Shown one piece after another: positions 1-10,281 of a DNA stretch of 64,000 nt (within the stretch, counting starts at the first letter, position 1; each line of letters begins with the position of its first letter). Location of the stretch: positions 20,978,501 to 21,042,500 of the forward strand of contig OX335651.1 in NCBI GenBank assembly GCA_946894095.1, written 5' to 3'. The position numbers were made by a program, and so were the translations under genes. Below the pieces are notes generated by a model. It did no database searches, was not told the DNA's origin, and worked only from the letters and a program-made list of their open reading frames with translations. Source of the stretch: Incurvaria masculella. Its lineage: Eukaryota > Arthropoda > Insecta > Lepidoptera > Incurvariidae.

Positions 1-125
1 TTTATGTTTGTTTGTTTGTAGGGGCTAATCTTTGGAACTACTGAACCGATTCTGAAAATTCACCAATGGTAAGCTACGAGTACATTATCCGTGTCTAACA
101 TAGGCTAAATTATGTTTTAATGTTT
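1..125. repeat. Dispersed repeat fragment at window edge
   Basis: The window opens inside a TTTG-rich run followed by the phrase ACTACTGAACCGATTCTGA and a conserved ACATAGGCTAAATT word. Related ACCGATTTTGATGATT wording recurs inside the element at 14018-15838. I know this phrase as a common interspersed repeat in Lepidoptera. The copy is cut by the window start, so its class cannot be decided. Confidence 0.5.
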
Positions 126-1240
126 ATACCTTTTCACTTAAAAAATTGATGAGTTTTACACTTTATACATATTCAATGCCTATGATAACACAACTTTTAT
201 CCCGAGTATTTTAGCGTAAGGAATTTTCAAGTTCAGTTACAGCAACAGGAAAAGAAAAAAAGGAAAAAAACAGGTACAGTGGGCAACAGACCAAAGTTAC
301 CTGAATTTACTCAAGCAAAAGATGAACAGACAAAGTAGGTTTACTTCTGGCAACACTATACATATAATCATTGTTGAAATCATGTATTATTTAACTGAAC
401 GAGTATATGTAGGTCACTCTACGAAAAAACCTCGACAGATTTAACAAAAGTGTGCGTTTTTTAACCATTCATCCGTCTGCGATGAAACTTTGGTAAATTG
501 TTTTGCAAACATCCGTGGATGTTTCTAACCACATTATGCAGGGCTTCGCTCGGTTGAATGTCCAAAATACATTGACCCGAGCGTGGCCGGGACCTCGGCT
601 AATAAGCCTATAAGCTCTCAACGAGCTCTATACAAGCCACCGTGGATAGATAATATGTATAGGGACTGAGTAGTGTGAGAACTGCTCTGTTAGAGACTTG
701 CTGAAGATATATTACAATTAACAATTCATTCTGACAGTAGTAGAGGATCATAAGGTTTAGAGCAAAGTGGCATACGACCGCGGCTATCCTCCGAACATCA
801 CTATGAATTTGTATTAAATACATTGTTATTTGTTCTATGTTCTTTGCCTTAATCTGTTCTGCCAAGGAATTGTATGGCAGTAGCATTTAGATCTAAGTAT
901 GTATTTCATATTTGTGGACGGAAAAATATGTTATGTAAACCCGTGAAGTTTCTTTGCAGGTTCTTCTTTACTGGGTTGATCGAATCCGCGGATCTTTGTG
1001 ACGTAACTTGGTGTAGTTTGACTACCAAAAAGTTTAAATGAAATTCAAATGTATTACGTGTAAGTTGTTTATTTAATTGACGACAAATATTAAAAACTTT
1101 TTAGATAACAAGTTAAAAAAAAAAAGATATGAGGTTTTTTCCTTCTTTCATACTTTTTAGAGCGTGATTTTTATTAGTCGGGTTCTAGTTTTGCATGATT
1201 TTTTTCGTTACATCCATGCTTCCATACTAATATTAAGTGG
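126..1240. other. Intergenic; no gene seen
   Basis: AT-rich sequence with stops in all frames. The only recognisable item is a short repeat scrap at 541-597 with GGGCTTCGCTCGG and, further on, ACCCGAGCGTGGCCGGG. Variants of this appear at 1460-1482, 31490-31512 and 39378-39400. The 92-codon minus-strand frame at 608-886 has no recognisable motif and I do not call it. Confidence 0.5.
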
Positions 1241-1485
1241 TCCTGGCGTATGCCATATGCCGCGCATTACATAAAAAGTATTTTTGTCTGAATCAATTTT
1301 GATGACACTTGGTATAGAGCGAGTATGAACCTTGGGAAATGATAGGCTACATTTCGTGGCGAAAATCAAACTCAAAGGGGGTGAAAAGGCTGATGAAAGT
1401 TTGTATGGCGAACATATATCTCATAAAATGTAAGGTTCAGCCCGACATCAGTCCGAAATGACCCGGATGGAGCCGGGTACCTAAG
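1241..1485. repeat. Dispersed repeat with CCTGGCGTACGCCATATGCC tail word
   Basis: It starts with CCTGGCGTATGCCATATGCC, a 20-base word repeated almost exactly at 10542-10561, 16141-16158 (opposite strand) and 50328-50347, in each case at the 3' side of LINE remains. It ends with ACCCGGATGGAGCCGGGTAC. I take it as the 3' end of a retrotransposon copy without its coding part. Confidence 0.4.
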
Positions 1486-2023
1486 CTAGATTCACGATCA
1501 GAGAATAAATGTAATTGTCAAAATAATAAAAATGTGTATTTGGTTGCAGCAGCGTGAGCAGTAGTCCCGCTAGGCCGGAGTAAAAAGCGCTTATTTCCCT
1601 TAGGAATCGATTCACCAGTCGATATAGGAACATGAATCCTTGACATTTGAATTCCCCTGTCAAAGAGGCCAGTCCACCAGCACGGTGTGAAGAAAGCCTT
1701 TATTTATTTATTTATTTATCAATAATGATAAATCCGTATTACACAAACATAAACACATTTTACAGTATTAAAAACGAACGAATCACCCTACAGGTAGTGG
1801 GCACAGTGTGTATAGTTGAAAGCCTTTAAAGAAGAAGGCTATTGCGTTTAAAATCAGTGTAGAGATATAGGAAGTCGACTGAATTGCTTTCCGGTAAAGA
1901 ATGCTACGACTTTAAATTTTACTCTCACGATAAAATGCTCTGAAAGAGTTTGAAAGGTGATTAATTTACTAAAAATATCACCCGACACACATACTGACAA
2001 TAGGCTTTGTAATGCAAATGTAC
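1486..2023. other. Intergenic with short TTTA microsatellite
   Basis: No gene seen. A TTTA run at 1699-1720 could be the reversed A-rich tail of a minus-strand retroelement, since the sequence to its right resembles an AT-rich 3' untranslated region. The 60-codon frames here are not convincing. Confidence 0.4.
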
Positions 2024-2112
2024 CGACGCTGCCTCCGCTCCCCCCCCTCCACCCCTTCACCCCTCACCCTCCCGCCGCCGGAAGGGGAGGGGGTGGGGAC
2101 GGAAGCGGATGA
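2024..2112. promoter_or_regulatory. Short GC-rich, C/G-run island
   Basis: A pyrimidine-rich run is followed by its near complement (CACCCTCCCGCCG ... GGAAGGGGAGGGGGTG). The segment can therefore fold on itself and has G-quadruplex potential. It stands out sharply from AT-rich flanks. A regulatory role is a guess from composition only. Confidence 0.25.
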
Positions 2113-3163
2113 GAGCGTTTTTTGGCGCCATCTCAGAAGAGTAGGAAGCAAATTCCGGCCATCACTGCTACTAATATACAACCCTATATTCATGAATAAT
2201 GAGAGCCGGGCCAAATGTCTCGACATTGTTAGATAGTTGTAGCAAGGGCAGAGATCGCACAACTACACGATAGTACGAGAGCCAATGAACAAAATGTTTG
2301 CGTCGTCGTGTTTTTACGACCAAAACAGTGTTAAATCAAATTTAGTGTAGCACCTTACTAATCACAAATCGAAAGATTGTTAGAAATCATTAAAAAATCC
2401 CGGGTATTTATTTATTTATTTTAGTATTACGACGTAATCTCTCTACAAAACTGCCACGTTTCTGACCGGCACTGCGCACCTCACGGGATATGCACAACTA
2501 GTCGGGTTCACATTCGTGTAATCTAAAACCCTTTCATACGGTTTGGCCGTAAAACGATGCCACATGGTCTTAGTCGCGGGCTCTCGTGCTATAAGTTATC
2601 ACGGAATCAAGTGAACAAATATTGTTCGGTATGATTCTTAGTACTTATTACTAAAATATATTGGAAGTGTTACATGTTCGGAACCATTTGTATTGTGGGT
2701 TAAATGAGCATTCATACCGCACGCACTGTTGCCCGCCTAACCCTCCGCCGTGACGCCTTGCTTCGTTAGCCGAATTTAGCTACTTTGTCAAAAAAATATA
2801 AAGAGGACGATGAAAATAAAGGGAACTCGACTGTCTTTTCAATTAACGCAATCACTGAATATGCGCGGGACCGGAACCTACCGCCACTTGGGTCGCGGCA
2901 AGTGCTGTCCGTGCTGCAGTATGTGTCTGGGCTACACATGCTGCAGTAAGGATCGGGATATGTGGAGCAGGTAGACTCCACGTGGCGGGGATTACTCTGT
3001 CCCACGTCCATCTCGCGCGTGTACACATGTACGTACACGTGTAGAGCGTCGCCCTGGCGGAGGAGAGCCCGCGGCGGCACGGATTATTAAATTACATCGC
3101 GACAGCCCGTTAGCGGCGCGACTCGACGCGTATTAAGTTTGATCGACGTAATGACCGACGCGG
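2113..3163. other. Intergenic; no gene seen
   Basis: It contains a TTTA microsatellite near 2407-2422 and a moderately GC-rich patch at 2860-3110. The 104-codon minus-strand frame at 2766-3080 is rich in Cys, Ser and Arg, with no domain I recognise, and starts and ends without supporting context. Confidence 0.4.
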
Positions 3164-4130
3164 CGGACTTTATTAGCCATTAACTCTGAAATATGCCGGC
3201 GCGAGCCCCGTCCCGCCCCGCCCCGCCCGCTCCATCCACACCGCAGCCCCGCATATTTAAAATTCAGTGAGCTTAGTATAGAAGCGGCCACAGCGGCTGC
3301 GAAAGACACGCAGGCATCGAATTGCGACGATTTGCCTGCATGTCGCTGCTGTCGCTTCGTTACATCGTGCTTGCTGTTGATAATTTTTATGGTCTCCTGC
3401 AACAAATCGTGATTGTGTACAGTCGAACAAAGAGTTTAGGACATCCGGTTCAATGAAAAGATGAACAGTCGAAATACTTTGACTTTTGGAAACAATTATA
3501 GTGTTGAGTATAGATTCAAACATAGTTGAGGACGTCTACTAGCTACTGAGTAAACAAAACCCTAACAAAATTGTATCAGAGGTTGTATTTAAACACCATT
3601 CTTTTTTACGTTTAACCGGAAGTGTATCTTTCAAACAGCTCAATACTATCCTCAGCTGTGAGTTATGCGACGTAAGCATACACAGTTTTTTTTATATGAA
3701 ATTCAATTTAGTTTCCGAACATGTATTGCCATTAGCACTCCGCGCCGCAAGCAGGCGCAGCAAGGCGCCGCGCCGGCGCCGCCCTGGCCCTACTCGACTC
3801 GGTAATGTAGATCGGAAGCGGGCCGGGAGTCGGAGGCGGTGAGCATTAACGAATCTCCGGTGGGAAATTAGTCCCGGCGGCGGCGGCTGCGACGGCGGGA
3901 TATCCGCGAGACAGCGCGGGCGGCGGCGAGGTGCGGACAGCGCGCTCATTTGATTTCGTTTTGCGGCGAGGGTCTCTCGGGGCCCGCGGCGTCGGCGGCG
4001 GCGGAGTATCGCTCTGCGGAGATGCGCCCCGCGAGACTTATAAATCTGTTGAAACTTCCCTCACCGACGTACACATATCGGTACATCGTGCAGCACGTGC
4101 CGCTCGCTCGGCGCTCCATCCCACCAATGC
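3164..4130. promoter_or_regulatory. GC-rich island pair, candidate cis-regulatory region
   Basis: Two CpG-dense cores (about 3190-3250 and 3735-4130) contain CCCGCCCCGCCCCGCCC and many GGCGGCGGC words. Around them are less GC-rich stretches that do not look like transposons. The open frames here (for example 3692-3949 minus and 3931-4212 plus) run through Arg/Ala/Pro-rich sequence on both strands, as expected from composition, so I do not call a gene. Conservation across species would be needed to support an enhancer or promoter. Confidence 0.3.
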
Positions 4131-4189
4131 CGCTCGACTCGAACGGTTTATATTTCTCACAATAAATACGACGTTAGGTTATGATTTTA

Positions 4190-4400
4190 AGGGTTCCGTA
4201 CCCAAATGGTGAAAACGGAACCCTATTACTAAGCCTCCGCTGTCCGTCCGTCCGTCAGTACGTCCGTCCGTCTGTCACAGGGCTGTATCTCGTGAACCGT
4301 AATAGGTAGGCAGCTGAAATTTTCACAGAGTGTGTATTTATTTTGCCGCTATAACAACAAATAGGTAAAATAATGCAGTAGGCATTTTCTTACATTCAAC
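4190..4400 (+). repeat. 'GGGTTCCGTACCC' Lepidoptera-type interspersed repeat, copy 1
   Basis: It begins AGGGTTCCGTACCC, then has ACGGAACCCTATTACTAAG, a GTCC tandem run, CAGGGCTGTATCTCGTGAAC and TTGCCGCTATAACAACAAAT. It is truncated before the usual GACTCGCACTTGGCCGG end. Sister copies lie at 6984, 18951 and (inverted) 25081. The family is a very frequent lepidopteran repeat. I am not certain of its class. Confidence 0.8.
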
Positions 4401-5642
4401 CTTAGAGGCGTAGGAGAGGTGCGGTGTGGCGGGCACAGAAACTAAAATCACATTAAAGAAAATATTAAGGATTATAATGTATTATGGTAAATATAAATAT
4501 TTACAGCTAAAAATATGTACATTTGTAATCAATGAATAAAGGAAACAATATGTCTCTTGAATCAGTAGGATCAGATTGACAAGCATATTACTGCTGAAAA
4601 AATAATGCAAGTCACAAAGCAAGGAACAGACATTTGAGACACTTTTCGATGGCACTAAACAATTGAATGAATGTAATGCCAAACGTACATATGTATTCTG
4701 GAATTGTTTTTTAAAATTAATTAGTGCTCGAGTCGGGCTCTGGAATGTACTGAATTTAAATTCATCAAAGTAAAAGTAATATTAAAAAAAATGTAATGAA
4801 AGCCAAAGCTTTTATTAGATGAAACCACAAAGAAACTCCGCCAAAAGTTATTTCTTTTCCCTTAATCTTGTATTGCAAGCAACCGTCTGCGGTTTGACTG
4901 TAATATAACTGAAAAATACTTACTTTGTTTTGGGTTGTACTTGTAATTAATACACTTACGCATATTATCTGTGCTTCAATAAATTCATTAACTATATTTA
5001 GAGAGAAGAAAAATATTTTTTTCCTAACACACAATTCAGAACCATTTACAAAATTCACCTCCACATTTGTGGAGAAAACATTAAAAGTAAAAAACCTTTT
5101 CAAAAAGAAGCTTTTATTTAAATGCTCTAAAAAAAATTCCATCAAATTAATTTATGCATGTTAAGTTCGCGACAAGCTTTTATATCGTGTACCTGAAAAG
5201 TAAAATATTATAAGTTGATGGGTTTGATTTAATTTAAAGTAGCATTTAAATCAAAACTTGTTTTTAAAAAGAGCAAAGCTGCCGGACCTTCAAATGCACA
5301 AATTTTTTAACAGAAATACAATTTTACTGTGTTAACTTGATTGAGTTGTAGAAAAGAAAGGAAATGAAAACAGAGCTGCGCACCGACCGAGTTAGGTTGA
5401 CCGCAAAAGAAGGTTCGCGCGGAAAAGACTGTGAAAATGACAGACAGCACATAGCGCCAACTGAAAACGAAAAATAATTGCTCATCGAAAACAAATGTGA
5501 GGCCTACGGACACGCATCCACTACCACGGACGCAGCGGTGTGGCGGTACTCGACCCGCAATACCACCTGCTGCGATCGAGGCGACCAGTGCCTGCGGCTA
5601 CCATGCCGCTACTTAGCTGACTCATGTATCTCTTGTACTGGA
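4401..5642. other. AT-rich intergenic; no gene seen
   Basis: Low-complexity AT-rich sequence. The 126-codon minus-strand frame at 4765-5145 is dominated by Phe, Leu, Ile and Lys and overlaps a similar plus-strand frame, which fits base composition rather than coding. Homology searching would be needed to overturn this. Confidence 0.45.
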
Positions 5643-5759
5643 CGTGTATTCTTGGCATTCAGTCATTGCGGATTCAGTAGAGTTGACAGAAGAAGAATTT
5701 ACTTTGACATTACTGTTAACTCTACTGAATCCGCAATGACTGAATGCCAAGAATACACG
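5643..5759. repeat. Long near-perfect hairpin (47-bp arms, 23-nt loop)
   Basis: The left arm 5643-5689 (starting CGTGTATTCTTGGCATTCAG) is the reverse complement of 5713-5759 with a single mismatch. The loop is 5690-5712. Transcription from either strand would give a very stable stem. I found no second copy in the window, so it is not obviously a transposon end. It could be a young palindromic duplication or a hairpin-RNA locus. Confidence 0.85.
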
Positions 5760-5924
5760 CCCTGCTCGTAGTTCTATCTCTAATGCATTTGCGCTGAGGG
5801 TTGCTGTTTCTTTAATTTTTTTTCTTTGTCTTTAAGCTGTTCTAGCAAACAAAAAAACAATATAAAAAAAAATACCTGGCGTCAGGGCCGCCCGAGAGCG
5901 AGGGGTCACTCACTAAAGGAATTT

Positions 5925-6355
5925 GGTGTACAATCGTTTGGGAATCTCAAGAATCTTAGGTGGGAGTCCGAGGAATCTGGTGGGAGTCCGGAGAATCTCG
6001 GAAATCTTATGTAATCCCGAGTAATCCTAAAGAATCTGGAAATCCCAAGGAAATCATTGGGAATCCTATCAAATTCATGGAAATCTCGGGTAATCTTAGG
6101 CGGAGTCCGAGGAATCCGATGGGAGTCCGAGGAGTCTGGAAATCTTATGTAATCCCGAGTAATCCTAAGGAATCTGAGAATGCCAAGGAAATCATTGGGA
6201 ATCCTTTCAAATTCATGGAAATCTCGGGTAATCCTGGGCGGGAGTCCGAGGAATAGGAAAATCTTGGGTAGTCTCGAGTACTCCCAGGGAGTGTAGGAAT
6301 ACTAAGGTAATCATTGGCAATCCGATCAAAGTCTTTGTAATCTCAGATAATTTTG
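5925..6355. repeat. Degenerate minisatellite, GGAATCT/GGGAGTCC words
   Basis: The segment is made almost wholly of short units such as GGAATCTGGTGGGAGTCCG and CATGGAAATCTCGGGTAATC. A longer block starting TAATCCCGAGTAATCCTAA occurs twice, about 140 bp apart. The frames at 5826-6014 and 5960-6256 are by-products of the repeat. Confidence 0.75.
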
Positions 6356-6357
6356 TC

Positions 6358-6740
6358 GGGGTCGGACTAAACCGGTTTTTGTATGCTTAGTCCGGTGCAA
6401 TTCTAGTACAGTACGTAAGTTTTGACAGGTTAGTTCTGAATAAGACTGTAAAGGTTTTTAAAATAAGAGTACCTTATCTCGAGTACGTGAAATATTTACT
6501 AGGTTTTTAAATATAGACTTTTATAACGGCCCAGGCAAAGAAATAATCAACTTTGACCTAATGATGGCTGAGATACTAAGGGATTTCGAAAGATCGGAGT
6601 ACCTCATCGTGAAGTTGAGTATGTCAAATATGTATTATGGCTTCAAAAATGGTATTGCATAATGCATCAGGCAAAAAAAAAACAGGGCTGACCTAATGAT
6701 CGCTGAGATAATACGGGATCTAATCTAACAATGATAGCGC
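6358..6740. repeat. Direct repeat copy A of the composite element
   Basis: It starts with CGGACTAAACCGGTTTTTGT and runs through GATTTCGAAAGATCGGAGTA to GCTGAGATAATACGGGATCT. It aligns over its length with 7523-7900. A shorter inverted fragment lies at 6845-6950 and another copy of the CCGGTTTAGTCCGAC part lies at 29340-29450. It is followed by a GC-rich segment (6738-6830) rich in ACACGTGTGCG words. Confidence 0.7.
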
Positions 6741-6983
6741 GGCCGTGGGCGCGGCCGCCAGTTTGCGAAGAAATCACGCACACGTGTGCGCACGAGTGTG
6801 CGCAGCGCGCACCCCGCGTGTGCCTGACGACCCAATTCCAAAACATATTCAGTCGTATTCAGAGTAAACCTGTCAAAATTTAGTACGGGATGAGCACCGG
6901 ATTAACCAAACAAAAACCGGTTTAGTCCGACCTTAATACGCGTACTAAGCGAATAGAAGGTTATCATGCGTATACTACTTTGT

Positions 6984-7242
6984 AGGGTTCCGTACCCAAA
7001 GGGTGAAAACGGAACCCTATTACTAAGCCTCAGTTGTCCGTCCGTCCGTCCGTCTGTCACAAAGCTGTTACTCATGAACCGTAATAAGTACGTAGCTGAA
7101 ATTTTCACAGAGTGAGTATTTAATTTGCCGCTATAACAACAAATAAGTAAAATTTAAAGATAATAAAAAAATATTTTTGGTGTTAAATCATTTACGATGG
7201 TACGGAACCCTTTGTGTGCGAGTCCGACTCGCACTTGGCCGG
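6984..7242 (+). repeat. 'GGGTTCCGTACCC' interspersed repeat, copy 2 (complete)
   Basis: It runs from AGGGTTCCGTACCC to GACTCGCACTTGGCCGG, the usual two ends of the family. Internal landmarks are a GTCC run, the GCCGCTATAACAACAAATAA word and a second TACGGAACCC near the end. The copy is nested inside the composite element. Confidence 0.85.
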
Positions 7243-7522
7243 TGTGTTTACTGTGTATTGGGTGGGCGACTTTTAGCCCCGGTTGCACGAAGAGACGGCC
7301 GAGTTAATCAATGTTCAAACACGTCACTTTAGTGATCCGCATAGAGTTCCTTCCATACTGTCCACACAGAGTGACGTGTTTGATCATACTTTGACGTTGA
7401 TTTTGATTTTTTGTTCTTTCGTGCACTAGGCCCTTAGTCAGTGATTTTGATTAAATAATTAGATGATTGTAGGTATGTTGTGAACCGAGCTCGGGGCGGA
7501 CTAACTTTACTACGCGTATTAA

Positions 7523-7900
7523 GGTCGAAGTAAACCGGTTTTTGTATAGTTAGTCCGGTGCTAATCTCGAACCAAGTTTTTACAGGTTCACAGTGAATAC
7601 GACTGCAAGGGATTTCGAAAAAGAAGAGTACCTACCTAATCGCGAAGTTTAATACGTGAAATATTTGCTAAGGTTTCAAATATAGCCTTTTATAATGACC
7701 CAGGTAAAAAAAAAATCAACCCTGACCTAATGATGGCTGAGATTCTAAGAGATTTCGAAAGAGCGGAGTACCTCATCTTGAAATTTAGTATGTGAAATAT
7801 GTACTGTGGATTCAAAAATGGTATTGTATAATGCCTCAGGGAAAGAAAAAATCAGCGCTGATCTAAAGATCGCTGAGATAATATGGGATCTAATTTAACC
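7523..7900. repeat. Direct repeat copy B of the composite element
   Basis: It matches 6358-6740: GTAAACCGGTTTTTGTATAG, then GATTTCGAAAGAGCGGAGTA, then GCTGAGATAATATGGGATCT. Like copy A it runs directly into GC-rich DNA, here 7900-8130, so the pair looks like a duplicated module. Confidence 0.7.
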
Positions 7901-8130
7901 GGACTCCGCCTGGGTGAATATGTCCAAAACGAATATCGCACCAACGCGCACCGGCCGGCCACGGCGCGGGGGCTCCCCGCCCGCCGCGCCGTTGCCGCCT
8001 CCCGCGGGCGCCGCTCGCCGCCGCCGCCCGCGCCCGCGCTGTTGCCGCCTCGCGCGGACGCCGCGCCCGTGCCGACCCCCGCCGGCCGCGCCGCCGCCTG
8101 TCTGCGATGACGTCACGGACACGTGCTGCG
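7900..8130. promoter_or_regulatory. GC-rich island inside the composite element
   Basis: CpG-dense sequence with GCCGCC and CGCGCC runs ends at a TGACGTCA word (8107-8114, a CRE/ATF-type palindrome) and CACGTG. Four overlapping frames (for example 7890-8201 minus) are open only because of the composition. The boundary with the direct repeat is abrupt. Confidence 0.3.
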
Positions 8131-8169
8131 CGCAACGCGCAATTATAAGTCTCTATGAATCGTTGGTGG

Positions 8170-8605
8170 TCACTAAGAATCTTTAGAAATCCCGAAATCA
8201 TTGGAATGTACCAAAAATGTGTTGGTAGTCCTTAAAAAATCCAGGTAATCTTTGGTAGTCTCTAGGAATCTTTGGTAGTCCTCAGAAATCTTACGAAATC
8301 CCAGTATATTTGAAATCTCCAAGAATCTTTGGTAGTCTTTGGAAATCTTTAGGAATCTCCAAGAATCTTTGGTAGTCTTTGGAAATCTTTAGGAATCTCC
8401 AAGAATCTTTGGTAGTCTTTGGAAATCTTTAGGAATCTTTGGTAGTCTTTGGAAATCTTTAGGAATCTCCAGGAATCTTTGGTAGTCTTTGGAAATCTTT
8501 AGGAATCTCTAAGAATCTTTGGTAGTCTTTGGAAATCTTTAGGAATCTCCAGGAATCTTTGGAAATCTTTAGGAAACTAGAAATCCCGAGGAAATCTTGA
8601 CTACT
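8170..8605. repeat. Minisatellite with a 40-bp higher-order unit
   Basis: The core is a unit of about 40 bp containing AGGAATCTCCAAGAATCTTT followed by GGTAGTCTTTGGAAATCTTT. It is repeated about six times at 8300-8570, with more degenerate units on both sides. It shares the GGAATCT word with the array at 5925-6355 but is longer-ordered. A 67-codon minus-strand frame (8459-8662) simply reads the repeat. Confidence 0.85.
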
Positions 8606-8655
8606 GGGAATCTGGTGTACACTTTTTGCTCGAGTGACTAACCCCTCGCCCGAGA

Positions 8656-9029
8656 GAAGCAAAGCTTCTAGGCATTTTTGGACGAGTCTCCCACTGTAAT
8701 GTCTGTGGGGAGGTCAGGCGAGTCCATTTCATAATGGACTCGTCCACCCGCAGATGACGGTGACTGAACGGCTGACGGTAACGTTTTTTATCGAGCTAAA
8801 GAAGTTTCGCTTCCAAAAGTGAACTAACGGTTTAACTTATTTTTATAAAACACGTGCAGAAGTCTCAGCTAAAACGATCTCGATCTCGGAATAATAATGT
8901 TTCAATATTAGATACATATGTAGATGTATACAGTTTGACATAAAACTTGAAAACACATTAAATATAAATATATCCATTTAAGGTGCTTTTGTTGGAAGTA
9001 TGCAAAACCCGTACGTGGTTGGGTGTCGG
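8656..9029. other. Intergenic with short inverted repeats
   Basis: TGGACGAGTC (8679-8688) pairs with GACTCGTCCA (8737-8746), and inside this GAGTCCATT pairs with AATGGACTC around 8720-8741. Together they could form a small two-part hairpin. No gene is seen. Confidence 0.5.
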
Positions 9030-9240
9030 GCGGTGCGAGGGCACGGGGGTGGGGGGTGGGGGGTGGGGGGGTGCTTGTGCCGGCGAGTAATCGTATTTAA
9101 TCAAGCGCAGGGCGAGCTAATGCGTCTCCTATGCAAATCTCACACCTCACTCACGCGCGCTCGAATGCAAATCTCACCTCGCCGCCCCCCACCACCCCTC
9201 GCCCCTCGCCCCACGCCCCGTGACGCGCACCCGCGATGCA
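9030..9240. promoter_or_regulatory. Candidate enhancer with paired POU octamers
   Basis: A G-run segment (9046-9070) is followed by homeodomain-like TAATC and TTAATC words, then by two exact octamers ATGCAAAT (9131-9138 and 9165-9172). Both octamers continue as ATGCAAATCTCAC. A C-rich tract follows. The octamer is the classic POU-domain binding word. Two identical copies with shared flanks in a GC-rich island look like a cis-regulatory module, but this rests on motif reading alone. Confidence 0.35.
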
Positions 9241-9339
9241 CCACAAACAAAGAATATATACACTACGGTCTACAACTCCGTGATATCACATTCAAAGTGA
9301 TATCTTCATCTAAGGAACCGATAAACTATTTAGAGGGTA

Positions 9340-9483
9340 TGAACCTCTACGTCGTCCTCCCGACGGCGGCGGCGGCGGTACGGCGCCGCGATTTGGTAAA
9401 ACTTGTTCGTAGTCTTCGACGACCCCGCGGTATCCCTGAATGGAGACCTACGAACTCCGAAGGGATGTAGGGTCTCTCTCTGT

Positions 9484-9488
<5 letters not shown>
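9340..9488 (+). pseudogene. LINE A reverse-transcriptase C-terminal relic, 5' part
   Basis: Around 9415-9488 one frame reads DDPAVSLNGDLRTPKGCRVS then LCVLF. This matches the 'DDPxLTxRLxPLxLRRDVGSLCVFYR' stretch that I recognise near the C-terminus of non-LTR retrotransposon ORF2 proteins. The upstream part is shifted or decayed. The reading stops exactly where LINE B (9489-10281) begins and resumes at 10290, so this is one old LINE split by a later insertion. A related piece lies on the minus strand at 46270-46630. Confidence 0.65.
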
Positions 9489-9515
<27 letters not shown>

Positions 9516-10281
9516 TTTTGAAAACAAACAGTCATACAAAAAATTACATTTATAATAAGAATATCACATAGACCTATAGTTCCCTATTTTTACATGTATA
9601 ATTACTTATTGAGAGCATATTTTGATGTAGTTGTGATGTGATAAGATAAGATAGTGAATATACAAGTGAGGAAAATAAAAGAAAGACATATTAAAGATAG
9701 AACATAAATCAACAAGTATCTAATATAATTTTCATGGTTTTCTTCCTAAATGGTAATAATGAGTTACAAAATAAATCTACTTCAAATAAATGTTTGTTAT
9801 AGTTGCTCAAACTACGTCGAACAAAAGTGTTTTGAGCATAATTTGTGTAGCATGAGGGTATATAAAACAGGTCCTTATTGCGTGTAGTACGATGAGGTAC
9901 TTTAAAAGTAATTTTCTCTAATAAAGATGGAGAGTCCACGTGGCAATTAATTATCTTCCACAGAAAAGCTGCATCATTGAGATGACGTCGGCTTTGCAAA
10001 GACGGTATAGAGTAACGTAATGCAGAGGTATTGTAGTTAAAAAAATCGTGTCCAGTCCTATAGTCGAGAGATTTGAGGAATTTGTGCTGAATTTTTTCAA
10101 TTCGATCAATGTAGATATCGTATTGTGGGTTCCATACTGTACTTGCAAACTCTAATTGGCTCCTAACAAAGCTATAATAAAGTGTCTTATAAGTTGACGC
10201 GTGTGTGAAATGCCTACCTACCCTTAAAATAAAACCTAATTGTTTATATGCTTTATTTAACATGTGATCAACATGTAGATA
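9489..10281 (-). mobile_element. LINE B: 5'-truncated non-LTR retrotransposon
   Basis: On the minus strand this unit holds the C-terminal part of a reverse-transcriptase ORF (9709-10263), a 3' untranslated region of about 200 bp and a terminal poly(A), seen as the T run at 9489-9514. It is 5'-truncated, the usual outcome of target-primed reverse transcription. The short word GTTCT at 9484-9488 and 10282-10286 is a candidate target-site duplication. The interrupted sequence on both sides is LINE A. Confidence 0.8.
9709..10263 (-). pseudogene. LINE B ORF2 C-terminal fragment (184 codons)
   Basis: The protein opens NKAYKQLGFILRVGRHFTHA and continues SFVRSQLEFASTVWNPQYD and RIEKIQHKFLKSLDYRTGHD. 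This is the region after the reverse-transcriptase palm and thumb of Jockey-like non-LTR retrotransposon ORF2, where 'LY.SFVRS.LEYAS.VWNP' is strongly conserved. The frame is uninterrupted for 184 codons, so the insertion is fairly young, but the endonuclease and the catalytic YADD part are missing. Just upstream of the first Met the same frame reads HVDH after a stop, marking the truncated end. The exact clade cannot be fixed by eye. Confidence 0.85.

Larger units (their letters stand above)
5890..8655. mobile_element. Composite repeat element bounded by inverted ends
   Basis: The left edge (CCGAGAGCGAGGGGTCACTC) and the right edge read on the other strand (GGGCGAGGGGTTAGTCACTC) are imperfect inverted repeats. 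Each edge is followed inward by a minisatellite of GGAATCT-type words, and then by two direct repeats of about 380 bp (6358-6740 and 7523-7900), each ending at a GC-rich segment. A 'GGGTTCCGTACCC' repeat is inserted at 6984-7242. No transposase frame is present. The symmetrical layout suggests a non-autonomous element or a large foldback structure of an unidentified family. Confidence 0.45.

Noticed and set aside
4765..5145. 126-codon minus-strand frame as a gene
   Set aside because: Phe/Leu/Ile/Lys-dominated, AT-driven, overlapped by an equal plus-strand frame, no family signature.
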